A stretch of DNA of 6,646 nt, taken from the NCBI GenBank assembly GCA_945869715.1, contig CAMBPP010000078.1, positions 1 to 6,646 of the forward strand. Direction: 5' to 3'. Source of the stretch: Bifidobacterium breve. GTDB lineage: Bacteria > Actinomycetota > Acidimicrobiia > Acidimicrobiales > Ilumatobacteraceae. The translations under genes and the position numbers were made by a program. Under the pieces are notes generated by a model. That model saw only the letters and a program-made list of their open reading frames with translations. It did no database searches and was not told the DNA's origin. Below are positions 1 through 4,861 of the stretch, one piece after another; positions within the stretch are counted from its first letter, which is position 1, and every line of letters starts with the position of its first letter.

Positions 1-201
1 GTTTTAGCAATTATTGGCGGGAAAGATCACTACACGCCAGCACACGATGTAGATGCGTTACGACAAACTGGTGCGACCGTTGCGTTTTACCCCGAAGGTG
101 AACACGCCTTTGCGCACGACGCAAGTAGGCCAGCGCATCGCGCAGATGACGCCGCTGATGCTTTTCGACGCGCAAAAGAATGGTTGAGTGCTGCGCAGTA
201 G
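1..201 (+). CDS. Dienelactone hydrolase family protein, C-terminal fragment
   Basis: The reading frame is open from base 1 to a TAG at 199-201 and gives the last 66 residues; the start lies outside the window. Family knowledge: these cytoplasmic alpha/beta hydrolases use a Cys-Asp-His triad to open lactones or esters. The visible part carries the end of that fold. IGGKD supplies the likely triad Asp (fragment residue 9), GEHAFAHD the likely triad His (residue 35), and an Arg/Ala-rich terminal helix ends in a Trp-containing segment (KEWL), as usual for the family. The nucleophile is not visible, so the substrate cannot be judged, and a related esterase or peptidase-like hydrolase is possible. 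The gene converges on the Crp-family regulator with 16 bases between the stop codons, and a hairpin lies in and around the gap. Confidence 0.8.
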   Translation, partial: VLAIIGGKDHYTPAHDVDALRQTGATVAFYPEGEHAFAHDASRPAHRADDAADAFRRAKEWLSAAQ

Positions 202-203
202 TT

Positions 204-232
204 GTGCTGGGCGCGAGTTAGCTCGCGCGCAC
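204..232. terminator. Bidirectional terminator-like hairpin between convergent genes
   Basis: Bases 211-217 (GCGCGAG) pair perfectly with 222-228 (CTCGCGC) around a TTAG loop. The stem continues with GTGC (204-207) against GCAC (229-232) across a three-base bulge at 208-210, giving 11 pairs in all. It lies just after the hydrolase stop and overlaps the last codons of the convergent regulator, so it could end both transcripts. No T-run follows on either strand, so it would be a U-less hairpin terminator or a 3'-end stabiliser. The structure is seen directly; the function is inferred. Confidence 0.6.
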
Positions 233-883
233 TTCAAGGTTTTGACGATTAAGAAGTTTGTATTGACGGTCGCGTTGCTCGAGCCAACCCAAACGAATGA
301 AACTGGCAATGGCTTTGTTCACGCGTTCGCGTGAAGCGCCCACCATGCCGGCAAGTTCTTCTTGAGTAACGGGAAGAACGAACTCGTCTTTGCCTTCAGA
401 TAATTCGAGGAGACGTTTCGCAGTGCGGCCAGTGACGTCGAGAAAAACGCTGTCGGCTAAAGCTTCATCCATGGCACGTAAGCGACGGGCAAGAACACGG
501 GTGATGCCCCACAACAGATCGGGGTTGGTTGAAAGCTGGGGCTCTACTGCCGAATATGGAATATGCAAAACGGTCGAGGGCTCAAGCGCGCGGGCAAGTG
601 CGCTACGAGCGCCACCGTCGAGCAGCGCCAGGTCGCCAAAGAGGTCGCCTTCCACCATGAGAGCAACAACGCTTTCGCGTGAATCGAGTGGCTTGTTATC
701 GATTGCAATGGCAATGCGGCCAGAGAGCACGATATAGAGGGCGTCGGGGGCATCGCCTTCTTTGAACAGCACATCGCCACGTACCAGGTTCTTTTCGTGA
801 GCCGAACTAGCAATGGCGTCGATGGTGGCGGGGGAGGCGGCGGAGAAGAACTCGCTGGAGGCAATGATGGATGCATGTGACAT
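218..883 (-). CDS. Crp/Fnr-family transcriptional regulator
   Basis: A 221-residue protein with the two-domain Crp/Fnr layout. An N-terminal cyclic-nucleotide-binding beta barrel spans about residues 12-125. Its phosphate-binding cassette is FGDLALLDGGARSALARA (82-99), with the conserved Arg-Ser at 93-94. A long dimerisation helix covers about 120-145. The C-terminal winged helix-turn-helix (about 172-203) begins VTQEELAGMVGASRERVNKA; its recognition helix carries the SRE motif (184-186) and Lys190 at the position of CRP Arg185. This is typical of actinobacterial GlxR-like proteins, so a TGTGA-type half-site is expected. The CRP Glu72 position, which contacts the ribose of cAMP, is Asp84 here, so ligand preference is uncertain. 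No cysteine cluster for an FNR-type iron-sulfur centre is seen. The ATG at 883-881 is the only plausible start, because an in-frame TAG lies five codons upstream. No Shine-Dalgarno is visible. The gene is divergent from ispD, with 29 bases between the start codons. Confidence 0.93.
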   Translation of the reverse strand: MSHASIIASSEFFSAASPATIDAIASSAHEKNLVRGDVLFKEGDAPDALYIVLSGRIAIAIDNKPLDSRESVVALMVEGDLFGDLALLDGGARSALARALEPSTVLHIPYSAVEPQLSTNPDLLWGITRVLARRLRAMDEALADSVFLDVTGRTAKRLLELSEGKDEFVLPVTQEELAGMVGASRERVNKAIASFIRLGWLEQRDRQYKLLNRQNLEVRAS

Positions 884-894
884 AACACCATCAC
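877..894. promoter_or_regulatory. Possible Crp-type operator, imperfect spacing
   Basis: GTGA (877-880) and TCAC (891-894) form an inverted repeat across the regulator's start codon. The left arm is part of TGTGACAT, a good Crp/GlxR-type half-site. The gap between TGTGA and TCACG is ten bases, whereas canonical Crp and GlxR sites have six, so the pair may not be one dimer site. If bound, it would cover the ispD -35 box and the regulator's own -10 box, suggesting autoregulation or repression of ispD. This is inference from a half-site only. Confidence 0.22.
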
Positions 895-898
895 GGTA
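893..898 (-). promoter_or_regulatory. Candidate -10 box of the Crp-family gene
   Basis: On the minus strand TACCGT (898 to 893) matches TANNNT and ends nine bases before the ATG at 883. That predicts a leader of only a few bases or none, in keeping with the absence of a Shine-Dalgarno. A -35 box is weak: TGCACT at 921-916 with a 17-base spacer matches three of six consensus positions. The box is separated by one base from the ispD -10 box on the other strand. Confidence 0.4.
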
Positions 899-912
899 CT
901 ACCCTCGATGCC

Positions 913-1635
913 ATGAGTGCACCTCCAACTATGCCCACGGGCACATCTCGTGCATTGTTCGACCCGACGGGCGTGTGGACCATTGTGGTGGCAGGGGGGA
1001 ACGGGCAGCGTTTCGGTGCTCACAAGCAGTTTCTGGCGCTTGGGCCCAAGGAAATGGTGGCATGGGCGGTTGATACCGCATTGCAGGTAAGTGCCGGGGT
1101 CGTTGTTGTTGTGCCTGAAGTGAGCGATTTTGCTTCAAGCGATGCGCGAGTGCACGTTGTTCAAGGTGGTGCAAGCAGAACGCATTCGGTACGCAATGGC
1201 CTTGCGGAGGTGCCAACTGCTGCGCAAGTGGTATGCGTGCACGACGCGGCTCGGCCGTTTGCCTCGGTGGAACTTTTTCAGGCGGTTGTACAAGAACTTT
1301 CTCCAACAGTGCAGGCTGCGGTTCCTGCTCTTGCTGTGGTCGATACGGTCAAGGTGGTTGATGAAAGTACAAATGAGGTATTGAGCACTCTGCAACGCAG
1401 CACATTGCGCGCAGTGCAAACCCCGCAGGCGTTTCACGCTGCAATATTGCGTGAAGCACACCTTGTAGCCGAACATGAAAATCGAGAAGGTACAGACGAT
1501 GCATCTCTAGTTGAGGCAATTGGTGGCTACGTTGTAGTAGTGCCTGGAAACGTGATGAATCGCAAAATAACAACGCCAGAAGATTTTGCATGGGCACAAA
1601 ATGCTGTTTCCGAAGTGCTTGAGGGCAACGCATGA
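913..1635 (+). CDS. ispD: 2-C-methyl-D-erythritol 4-phosphate cytidylyltransferase (IspD)
   Basis: IspD transfers CMP from CTP to 2-C-methyl-D-erythritol 4-phosphate, the third step of the cytoplasmic MEP route to isopentenyl diphosphate. The 240-residue protein is a GT-A-like nucleotidyltransferase. Its CTP-binding loop is VVAGGNGQRFGAHKQFLAL (26-44), with Arg33 and Lys38 as probable phosphate-contacting residues. Also present are GGASRTHSVRNGL (85-97), HDAARP (110-115), TPQAF (170-174), TDDASLVE (194-201) and GNVMNRKITTPED (212-224) with its conserved Lys218. The loop between Arg33 and Lys38 is short and lacks the usual Pro before KQ. About 20 residues precede the fold. A GTG at 973 would give a more typical N terminus, but ATG 913 is preferred because a -35/-10 pair is placed for a leaderless start there. 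The gene overlaps ispF by ATGA, implying translational coupling. Confidence 0.94.
   Translation: MSAPPTMPTGTSRALFDPTGVWTIVVAGGNGQRFGAHKQFLALGPKEMVAWAVDTALQVSAGVVVVVPEVSDFASSDARVHVVQGGASRTHSVRNGLAEVPTAAQVVCVHDAARPFASVELFQAVVQELSPTVQAAVPALAVVDTVKVVDESTNEVLSTLQRSTLRAVQTPQAFHAAILREAHLVAEHENREGTDDASLVEAIGGYVVVVPGNVMNRKITTPEDFAWAQNAVSEVLEGNA
1621..1625 (+). promoter_or_regulatory. ispF ribosome binding site
   Basis: GAGGG lies six bases before the ispF ATG at 1632, within the last codons of ispD. It contrasts with the operon's first gene, which has no such site, and supports reinitiation on an internal gene of a polycistronic mRNA. Confidence 0.6.
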
Positions 1636-2129
1636 ATATTCGTGTAGGGCAAGGATTCGATATTCATCGCTTTAACGATGAGCCAACGCCAGAGCGCGCA
1701 CTCATTTTGGGTGGCGAAGTTTTTGAAGGCATGCGCTCACTTGCGGGTCATAGCGACGCCGATGTTGTTGCGCACGCTGTTGCCGATGCGCTGCTTGGTG
1801 CTGCTGGCCTCGGCGACATTGGTGAACATTTTCCCGATACCGATGCACGCTGGAAAAATGCAAACTCTCTTGAGTTACTTGCAGAAGTTGCGCGCATGGT
1901 TGCTGCTGCGGGTTGGGTCATCGGCAATGTCGATTGCAGTGTGGTGTGTGAAGAACCCAAGTTGGCTCCACGCCGTGAAGCAATGCAACGCAATGTAAGC
2001 ACCGCAGCAGGCGCGCCTGTAACAATTAAAGGACGCCGTGCAGAAGGTCTTGGCGCGCTAGGGCGCGCCGAAGGCATTGCATGCTGGGCAGTAGCAGTCA
2101 TGACGAAAACGAATGAAGAGATCGGATAA
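1632..2129 (+). CDS. ispF: 2-C-methyl-D-erythritol 2,4-cyclodiphosphate synthase (IspF)
   Basis: IspF cyclises CDP-methylerythritol 2-phosphate, releasing CMP. The family works as a trimer with active sites between subunits. At 165 residues the protein has normal length. The metal ligands are visible: Asp10 and His12 in GQGFDIHRF, and His40 in AGHSDADV. ADALLGAAGLGDIGEHFPDTD (51-71) is the usual core, NVDCSVVCEEPKLAPRR (99-115) the central strand and cytidine-side loop, and GALGRAEGIACWAVAVM (141-157) the C-terminal signature. The family normally has a Thr-rich segment, K-A-T-T-T-E, next to the cytidine pocket; here it reads KGRRAEGLG (133-141), with two arginines in place of the first threonines and only Glu138 kept. 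The start overlaps the ispD stop (ATGA), and the stop is three bases before the rlmB GTG. Confidence 0.94.
   Translation: MNIRVGQGFDIHRFNDEPTPERALILGGEVFEGMRSLAGHSDADVVAHAVADALLGAAGLGDIGEHFPDTDARWKNANSLELLAEVARMVAAAGWVIGNVDCSVVCEEPKLAPRREAMQRNVSTAAGAPVTIKGRRAEGLGALGRAEGIACWAVAVMTKTNEEIG
2052..2069. other. GC-rich perfect hairpin inside ispF
   Basis: GGCGCGC (2052-2058) pairs with GCGCGCC (2063-2069) around a TAGG loop. A T-G wobble and a T-A pair extend it to nine pairs (2050-2071). It lies about 60 bases before the ispF stop, within codons for the LGALGRA segment. No T-run follows, so it is not a classical terminator. It might slow RNA polymerase or protect mRNA between ispF and rlmB, or be a by-product of alternating GC codons. 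Confidence 0.35.
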
Positions 2130-2132
2130 AAA

Positions 2133-3113
2133 GTGGCACAACGCGCACGAAAACCAGCACCAGGTGCAAAAACTGGCATGCCGAAAGGCAACAGAGGTGC
2201 ACCAGCGCGCACGTCTGCGGCTCCGGCACGCAGCTCAAACCCACCTAAGAAATCGGGAGCGCCAAGAAAATTTGGTGCGGCAAAGCGCACGGGTGCGCCT
2301 GCACGTGGTGGAAATCGTTTCGACCCGCGTGCGGGTGGCGATCGTTCGCGCCCAGCAGAAAAAGGTTTAGGTGGAGAACAAGTAGAAGGTCGTCAGGCAG
2401 TACGCGAGTTGCTGATTGCCGGCCGCCGCAAAACACGAGAAATTTGGATTGCTAACGACATTGATGCCAACGATGTCATTGACGACATTCGTGAACTCGC
2501 TGAAGCTGTGCGCGTAACAGTGACCGATGTTCCACGTAAGCACATTGAGAACACCGCGCGTAGCGAAGCCCCGCAGGGAATTATTGCGTTCGCAGCACCA
2601 TTGCCAGAAATAGGTATTGAAGAACTTTTGGAATCACGCAACGGCGTACAACCATTCCTCGTTGCCGTTGACGGCGTGACCGACCCAGGCAACCTTGGTG
2701 CGTTGCTGCGTTGCTGCGATGGCGCAGGGGTTACCGGGGTCATTTTGCCGCGTCACCGTTCAGTGCACGTCACCCCAACCACGGCAAAAGCTGCAGCGGG
2801 TGCAGTGGAACATCTTGATATTGCCGTTGTTTCTGGTTTGCCCGCAGCAATTGCGCAAATGAAAAAAGCGAAAGTGTGGGTGGTGGGTCTCGACGACGAT
2901 GCCGACCGCAGCCTGTTTGACATTGCCTCTTTTGCCAACGACCCCATTTGCATTGTTCTGGGGGCAGAAGGCAAGGGAATAGCCCGTTTGGTACGCGAAC
3001 GCTGCGATGTGGTGGTTTCCATACCTATGAATGGACAATTGTCGTCTTTGAACGTCTCGGCAGCGGGTGCATTGGCCACTTACGAGGTAGTTCGCGCCCG
3101 TCAAGCGCAGTAA
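2133..3113 (+). CDS. rlmB: 23S rRNA (guanosine-2'-O-)-methyltransferase RlmB, SpoU/TrmH family
   Basis: RlmB methylates the 2'-OH of a conserved guanosine (G2251 in E. coli numbering) in 23S rRNA, using S-adenosylmethionine. The 326-residue protein has three parts. Residues 1-79 form a low-complexity tail rich in Ala, Pro, Gly, Lys and Arg, probably disordered and RNA-binding. A substrate-binding domain starts at VEGRQAVRELL (84-94). The knotted SpoU catalytic domain covers about 174-318. Its three motifs are DPGNLGALLRCCDGAG (184-199, Asn187 and Arg193), VLGAEGKGI (275-283, Glu279) and IPMNGQLSSLNVSAAGALA (297-315, Asn307). E. coli RlmB is about 243 residues, so the excess is the basic tail, as is usual in Actinobacteria. 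The GTG start lies three bases after the ispF stop; a weak purine-rich GAAGAG ends 12 bases upstream. It is likely the last gene of the ispD-ispF-rlmB operon. A different rRNA or tRNA target within TrmH is possible. Confidence 0.9.
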   Translation: MAQRARKPAPGAKTGMPKGNRGAPARTSAAPARSSNPPKKSGAPRKFGAAKRTGAPARGGNRFDPRAGGDRSRPAEKGLGGEQVEGRQAVRELLIAGRRKTREIWIANDIDANDVIDDIRELAEAVRVTVTDVPRKHIENTARSEAPQGIIAFAAPLPEIGIEELLESRNGVQPFLVAVDGVTDPGNLGALLRCCDGAGVTGVILPRHRSVHVTPTTAKAAAGAVEHLDIAVVSGLPAAIAQMKKAKVWVVGLDDDADRSLFDIASFANDPICIVLGAEGKGIARLVRERCDVVVSIPMNGQLSSLNVSAAGALATYEVVRARQAQ

Positions 3114-3128
3114 TTTGGCGTTTGCCTC

Positions 3129-3134
3129 TAGGAT
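3129..3134 (+). promoter_or_regulatory. Candidate -10 box for tRNA-Thr
   Basis: TAGGAT (3129-3134) fits TANNNT and ends 13 bases before the mature tRNA 5' end, predicting a leader of about 6-7 bases. No convincing -35 box is visible at the right distance. The tRNA could instead be read through from rlmB, whose stop is only 34 bases upstream. Confidence 0.35.
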
Positions 3135-3147
3135 CATCAACGATTAC

Positions 3148-3222
3148 GCCGGGTTAGCTCAGTGGCAGAGCAACCGCCTTGTAAGCGGTAGGTCGTGGGT
3201 TCAAATCCCACACTCGGCTCCA
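3148..3222 (+). tRNA. tRNA-Thr (anticodon UGU), CCA encoded
   Basis: All four cloverleaf arms can be drawn. The acceptor stem is GCCGGGT (3148-3154) with ACTCGGC (3212-3218), containing one G-T wobble. The D stem is GCTC (3157-3160) with GAGC (3168-3171). The anticodon stem is ACCGC (3173-3177) with GCGGT (3185-3189), and the loop CTTGTAA has anticodon TGT at 3180-3182, which reads ACA and probably other ACN threonine codons. The T stem is GTGGG (3195-3199) with CCCAC (3207-3211) around TTCAAAT. Base 73 is T (3219), followed by an encoded CCA (3220-3222). The gene sits between rlmB and the LytR_C gene on the same strand. Confidence 0.96.
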
Positions 3223-3232
3223 CATTTCGCAA

Positions 3233-3238
3233 TAAGGT
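3233..3238 (+). promoter_or_regulatory. Weak candidate -10 box upstream of the LytR_C gene
   Basis: TAAGGT fits TANNNT and would start transcription near 3245, giving a leader of roughly 27 bases that includes the Shine-Dalgarno. No -35 box is recognisable, because that position falls inside the tRNA. Read-through from the tRNA promoter is the alternative. Confidence 0.25.
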
Positions 3239-3254
3239 AGGGAAAACCCGCCAA

Positions 3255-3268
3255 AACCTTCGGAGGTT
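3255..3268 (+). promoter_or_regulatory. Ribosome binding site within a small hairpin
   Basis: GGAGG at 3262-3266 is the clearest Shine-Dalgarno in the window, five bases before the ATG at 3272. Most of it lies in a five-pair hairpin: AACCT (3255-3259) with AGGTT (3264-3268) around a TCGG loop. Such a hairpin could reduce ribosome access. A competing pairing exists upstream: AAGGT (3234-3238) with ACCTT (3256-3260), enclosing GGG-AAAA-CCC. The Shine-Dalgarno itself is secure; a switching role is speculative. Confidence 0.6.
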
Positions 3269-3271
3269 GTC

Positions 3272-3853
3272 ATGAGTCGTCAAGCGCGCCCACAAGCTGG
3301 TGGAAATGGTGCAGGCCAAAACTTCAACTCCACGCTGAGCATCGTTGTTGCCGTCGTTGCCGTTCTCGTCGGATTTTTCATCTTGCGCGACATTAATAGC
3401 GATAGCTCAAGCTCGTCGTCGCCAACCGATGACACCAGTGTCGACGTGGGAACCACGGTTCCCGGTGCCGCCGTTACTACTTTGCCAGCTGCTACCAACA
3501 CCACCGGATTCAAGGTGCTCGTCGCTAATGCCTCGGGTGTTTCGGGTAGTGCTGGCGACGTCAGCGTGGCATTGCAAGGACTCGGATTCATTGTTCAACC
3601 ACCGTTGAACAAGAGTGACGCCACTCCAAAACAAACTCTCACCATGGTGTATTACATTGCTGGTCAAGAAGCGAACGCAGCAAATGTTGCCGCCGCACTT
3701 GGCGGTGTTGCAACTGCACCAATGCCCGACCCAGTGCCAACCGAAACAGGCAACATGGGTGAAGCAAGCGTGTTGGTGTTACTTGCCACCGACCTTGCTG
3801 GCAAACCCATTGCTGGTGCACCTGCTGCTGCAACAACAACTGTTGCTGGCTAG
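3272..3853 (+). CDS. Membrane-anchored LytR_C domain protein
   Basis: A 193-residue protein. Residues 1-20 are polar and slightly basic. Residues 21-38 (TLSIVVAVVAVLVGFFIL) form one strong membrane segment with no cleavage site evident, so the rest should face the cell exterior. A Ser/Thr/Asp/Pro-rich linker (about 40-78, with a run of six serines) leads to a LytR_C-like domain (about 79-172). Its hallmark is FKVLVANASGVSGSAGDVSVALQ, with the V-x-NASG-x-x-G start, followed by LGFIV, a Val-Tyr-Tyr strand and a late SVLVLLATDL strand. The C terminus is an Ala/Thr tail. In Actinobacteria LytR_C occurs alone or fused to LytR-CpsA-Psr cell-wall ligases. The catalytic LCP domain is absent, so this is a stand-alone accessory of unknown function, probably cell-envelope related. 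It has a good Shine-Dalgarno. Its TAG overlaps the TAG of the convergent glycerate kinase gene. Confidence 0.78.
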   Translation: MSRQARPQAGGNGAGQNFNSTLSIVVAVVAVLVGFFILRDINSDSSSSSSPTDDTSVDVGTTVPGAAVTTLPAATNTTGFKVLVANASGVSGSAGDVSVALQGLGFIVQPPLNKSDATPKQTLTMVYYIAGQEANAANVAAALGGVATAPMPDPVPTETGNMGEASVLVLLATDLAGKPIAGAPAAATTTVAG

Positions 3854-4839
3854 TTCATTTTTTTGAGGTAGCCGAGGGCCGCCTGTTCAATGGAAAACAA
3901 TGTGCGATTCATCGCCGTGTCGTTGCCGTATAGCTGAACAAGATTCAAGACACTAAACGGTGGCTCAATTGTGACATCGGCATCGCCCACAATGGCGCAG
4001 AGCTTTTTCTTTTTGTGGAGTGCGAGGTCGTACATTGACCCCACTACTTTTCCATCAAAACTTTGCGCATCAAGAAAACCTTCACCGGTGAAAATGACAT
4101 CGCAATTCTCGGCACGCGTATCGAGGTCAATTTCTTCTGCAACAACATCGAATCCAGGAACAAGTGTGGCACCGAGCGCCGCAAGGCCGCCGGCAAGACC
4201 ACCAGCTGCGCCCGCTCCTTCAATGGTGCTCACATTGATTCCGTATTGCTCTGCGTAAATTTGTTGAAGTCGTTCAAGACGTCCGGTGAGCAATGCAATG
4301 TGCCGTAGCGTGGCACCTTTTTGTGGCCCAAAGACCTGAGCTGCCTTGGTGAATGGCGTTGAGACATCGCATGCAACAAGAAACTCGACTGCTTTTAGTC
4401 GAGCGGGGGCGTGAATGGCGCGAACCGCGCCGTAGCCACCATCGGTTGTTGCTGAACCACCCAAACACACAATAATTTTTTTTGCGCCTGCGTCAAGTGC
4501 TTGGTCAATGAGTTCGCCAGTGCCAGTGGTGCTTGCAGCAATAGGGTCGTTACGTTCTGCGCCACCAACAAGTTGTAAGCCACTTGCGCGCGCCATTTCA
4601 ATAACAGCAACGTCACGACTGAGGCGCCAAGGTGCTTCCACGATGTCGCCAAGTGGCCCTGTGACTTTGCTGGTGCGGTTCGGGCCACCAAGTACATCGA
4701 GTGTTCCTTCGCCGCCGTCGGCGAGTGGTGCTTCATCGCAATCAATGCCAAGTTCCCAACAGGCGTGGCCGACTGCAGCGCAGGCTTCTTGTGCGGTTGC
4801 CGTTCCGCGGAACTTATCGAGAGCAGCAAGAACGCGCAT
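3850..4839 (-). CDS. Glycerate kinase (glycerate 2-kinase type, GlxK/GarK family)
   Basis: These enzymes phosphorylate D-glycerate with ATP, feeding 2- (or 3-) phosphoglycerate into glycolysis, often after glyoxylate or serine breakdown. Motifs, numbered from the ATG at 4839, are LDKFRGTATAQEA (7-19), PLADGGEGT (38-46), EMARASGLQLV (81-91), GGSATTDGG (127-135), VFGPQKGAT (169-177), GAAGGLAGGLAALG (210-223), and FTGEGFLDAQSFDGKVVG (250-267). The protein is 329 residues, while family members are often about 370-380. Most of the deficit follows GGSATTDGG, where a stretch of roughly 40 residues normally describing the list of sugar-side loops is nearly absent before FLVACDV. ATG 4839 is chosen over two in-frame GTG codons (4845, 4842) because a -10 box lies exactly six bases upstream and MRVLAALDKF is the usual beginning; no Shine-Dalgarno is present. 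The gene is divergent from the amidase and convergent with the LytR_C gene. Confidence 0.9.
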   Translation of the reverse strand: MRVLAALDKFRGTATAQEACAAVGHACWELGIDCDEAPLADGGEGTLDVLGGPNRTSKVTGPLGDIVEAPWRLSRDVAVIEMARASGLQLVGGAERNDPIAASTTGTGELIDQALDAGAKKIIVCLGGSATTDGGYGAVRAIHAPARLKAVEFLVACDVSTPFTKAAQVFGPQKGATLRHIALLTGRLERLQQIYAEQYGINVSTIEGAGAAGGLAGGLAALGATLVPGFDVVAEEIDLDTRAENCDVIFTGEGFLDAQSFDGKVVGSMYDLALHKKKKLCAIVGDADVTIEPPFSVLNLVQLYGNDTAMNRTLFSIEQAALGYLKKMN

Positions 4840-4845
4840 CACCAC

Positions 4846-4851
4846 AGCGTA
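4846..4851 (-). promoter_or_regulatory. -10 box of the glycerate kinase gene, leaderless
   Basis: On the minus strand TACGCT (4851 to 4846) fits TANNNT. Exactly six bases (GTGGTG) separate it from the ATG at 4839, so the transcript is predicted to start at the A of the start codon. Its TA step is the same two bases used by the divergent amidase -10 box. No -35 box is recognisable. Confidence 0.5.
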
Positions 4852-4855
4852 GGGT
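4850..4855 (+). promoter_or_regulatory. -10 box of the amidase gene, leaderless
   Basis: TAGGGT (4850-4855) fits TANNNT, and exactly six bases (TAAGTT) separate it from the amidase ATG at 4862. No Shine-Dalgarno precedes that ATG, which agrees with a leaderless mRNA. The box overlaps the kinase -10 box on the opposite strand at bases 4850-4851. No -35 box is recognisable. Confidence 0.5.
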
Positions 4856-4861
4856 TAAGTT

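Larger units (their letters stand above)
877..905 (+). promoter_or_regulatory. ispD promoter, predicted leaderless
   Basis: GTGACA (877-882) matches five of six bases of the TTGACA -35 consensus. A 17-base spacer follows, then TACCCT (900-905), a TANNNT -10 box. Seven bases later comes the ATG of ispD at 913, so transcription is predicted to begin at or beside the start codon. No Shine-Dalgarno precedes that ATG, which agrees with a leaderless mRNA. The -35 box lies inside the first codons of the divergent regulator gene. Confidence 0.55.

Noticed and set aside
544..1023. 159-codon minus-strand frame overlapping the Crp-family gene and ispD
   Set aside because: It contains a proline/serine run typical of a frame-shifted reading and overlaps two well-supported genes.
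973..1635. Alternative ispD start at GTG 973
   Set aside because: It gives a more typical N terminus, but has no Shine-Dalgarno, whereas ATG 913 sits at the right distance from a good -35/-10 pair. It remains possible.
1748..2290. 180-codon minus-strand frame opposite ispF and rlmB
   Set aside because: Low-complexity Ala/Pro/Arg-rich shadow of the ispF coding strand and the basic rlmB tail.
3137..3319. Minus-strand open frame of 60 codons containing SVGFEPTTYRLQGG
   Set aside because: This is the familiar false protein read antisense to a tRNA gene. It lies opposite the tRNA-Thr and the start of the LytR_C gene and has no support of its own.
4395..4829. 144-codon minus-strand frame within glycerate kinase
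   Set aside because: Same strand but a different frame from a kinase with many conserved motifs; no recognisable domain.
4840..4845. GTG codons at 4845 and 4842 as glycerate kinase starts
   Set aside because: They fall between the -10 box and the predicted transcription start at ATG 4839, so they would not be in a leaderless mRNA.
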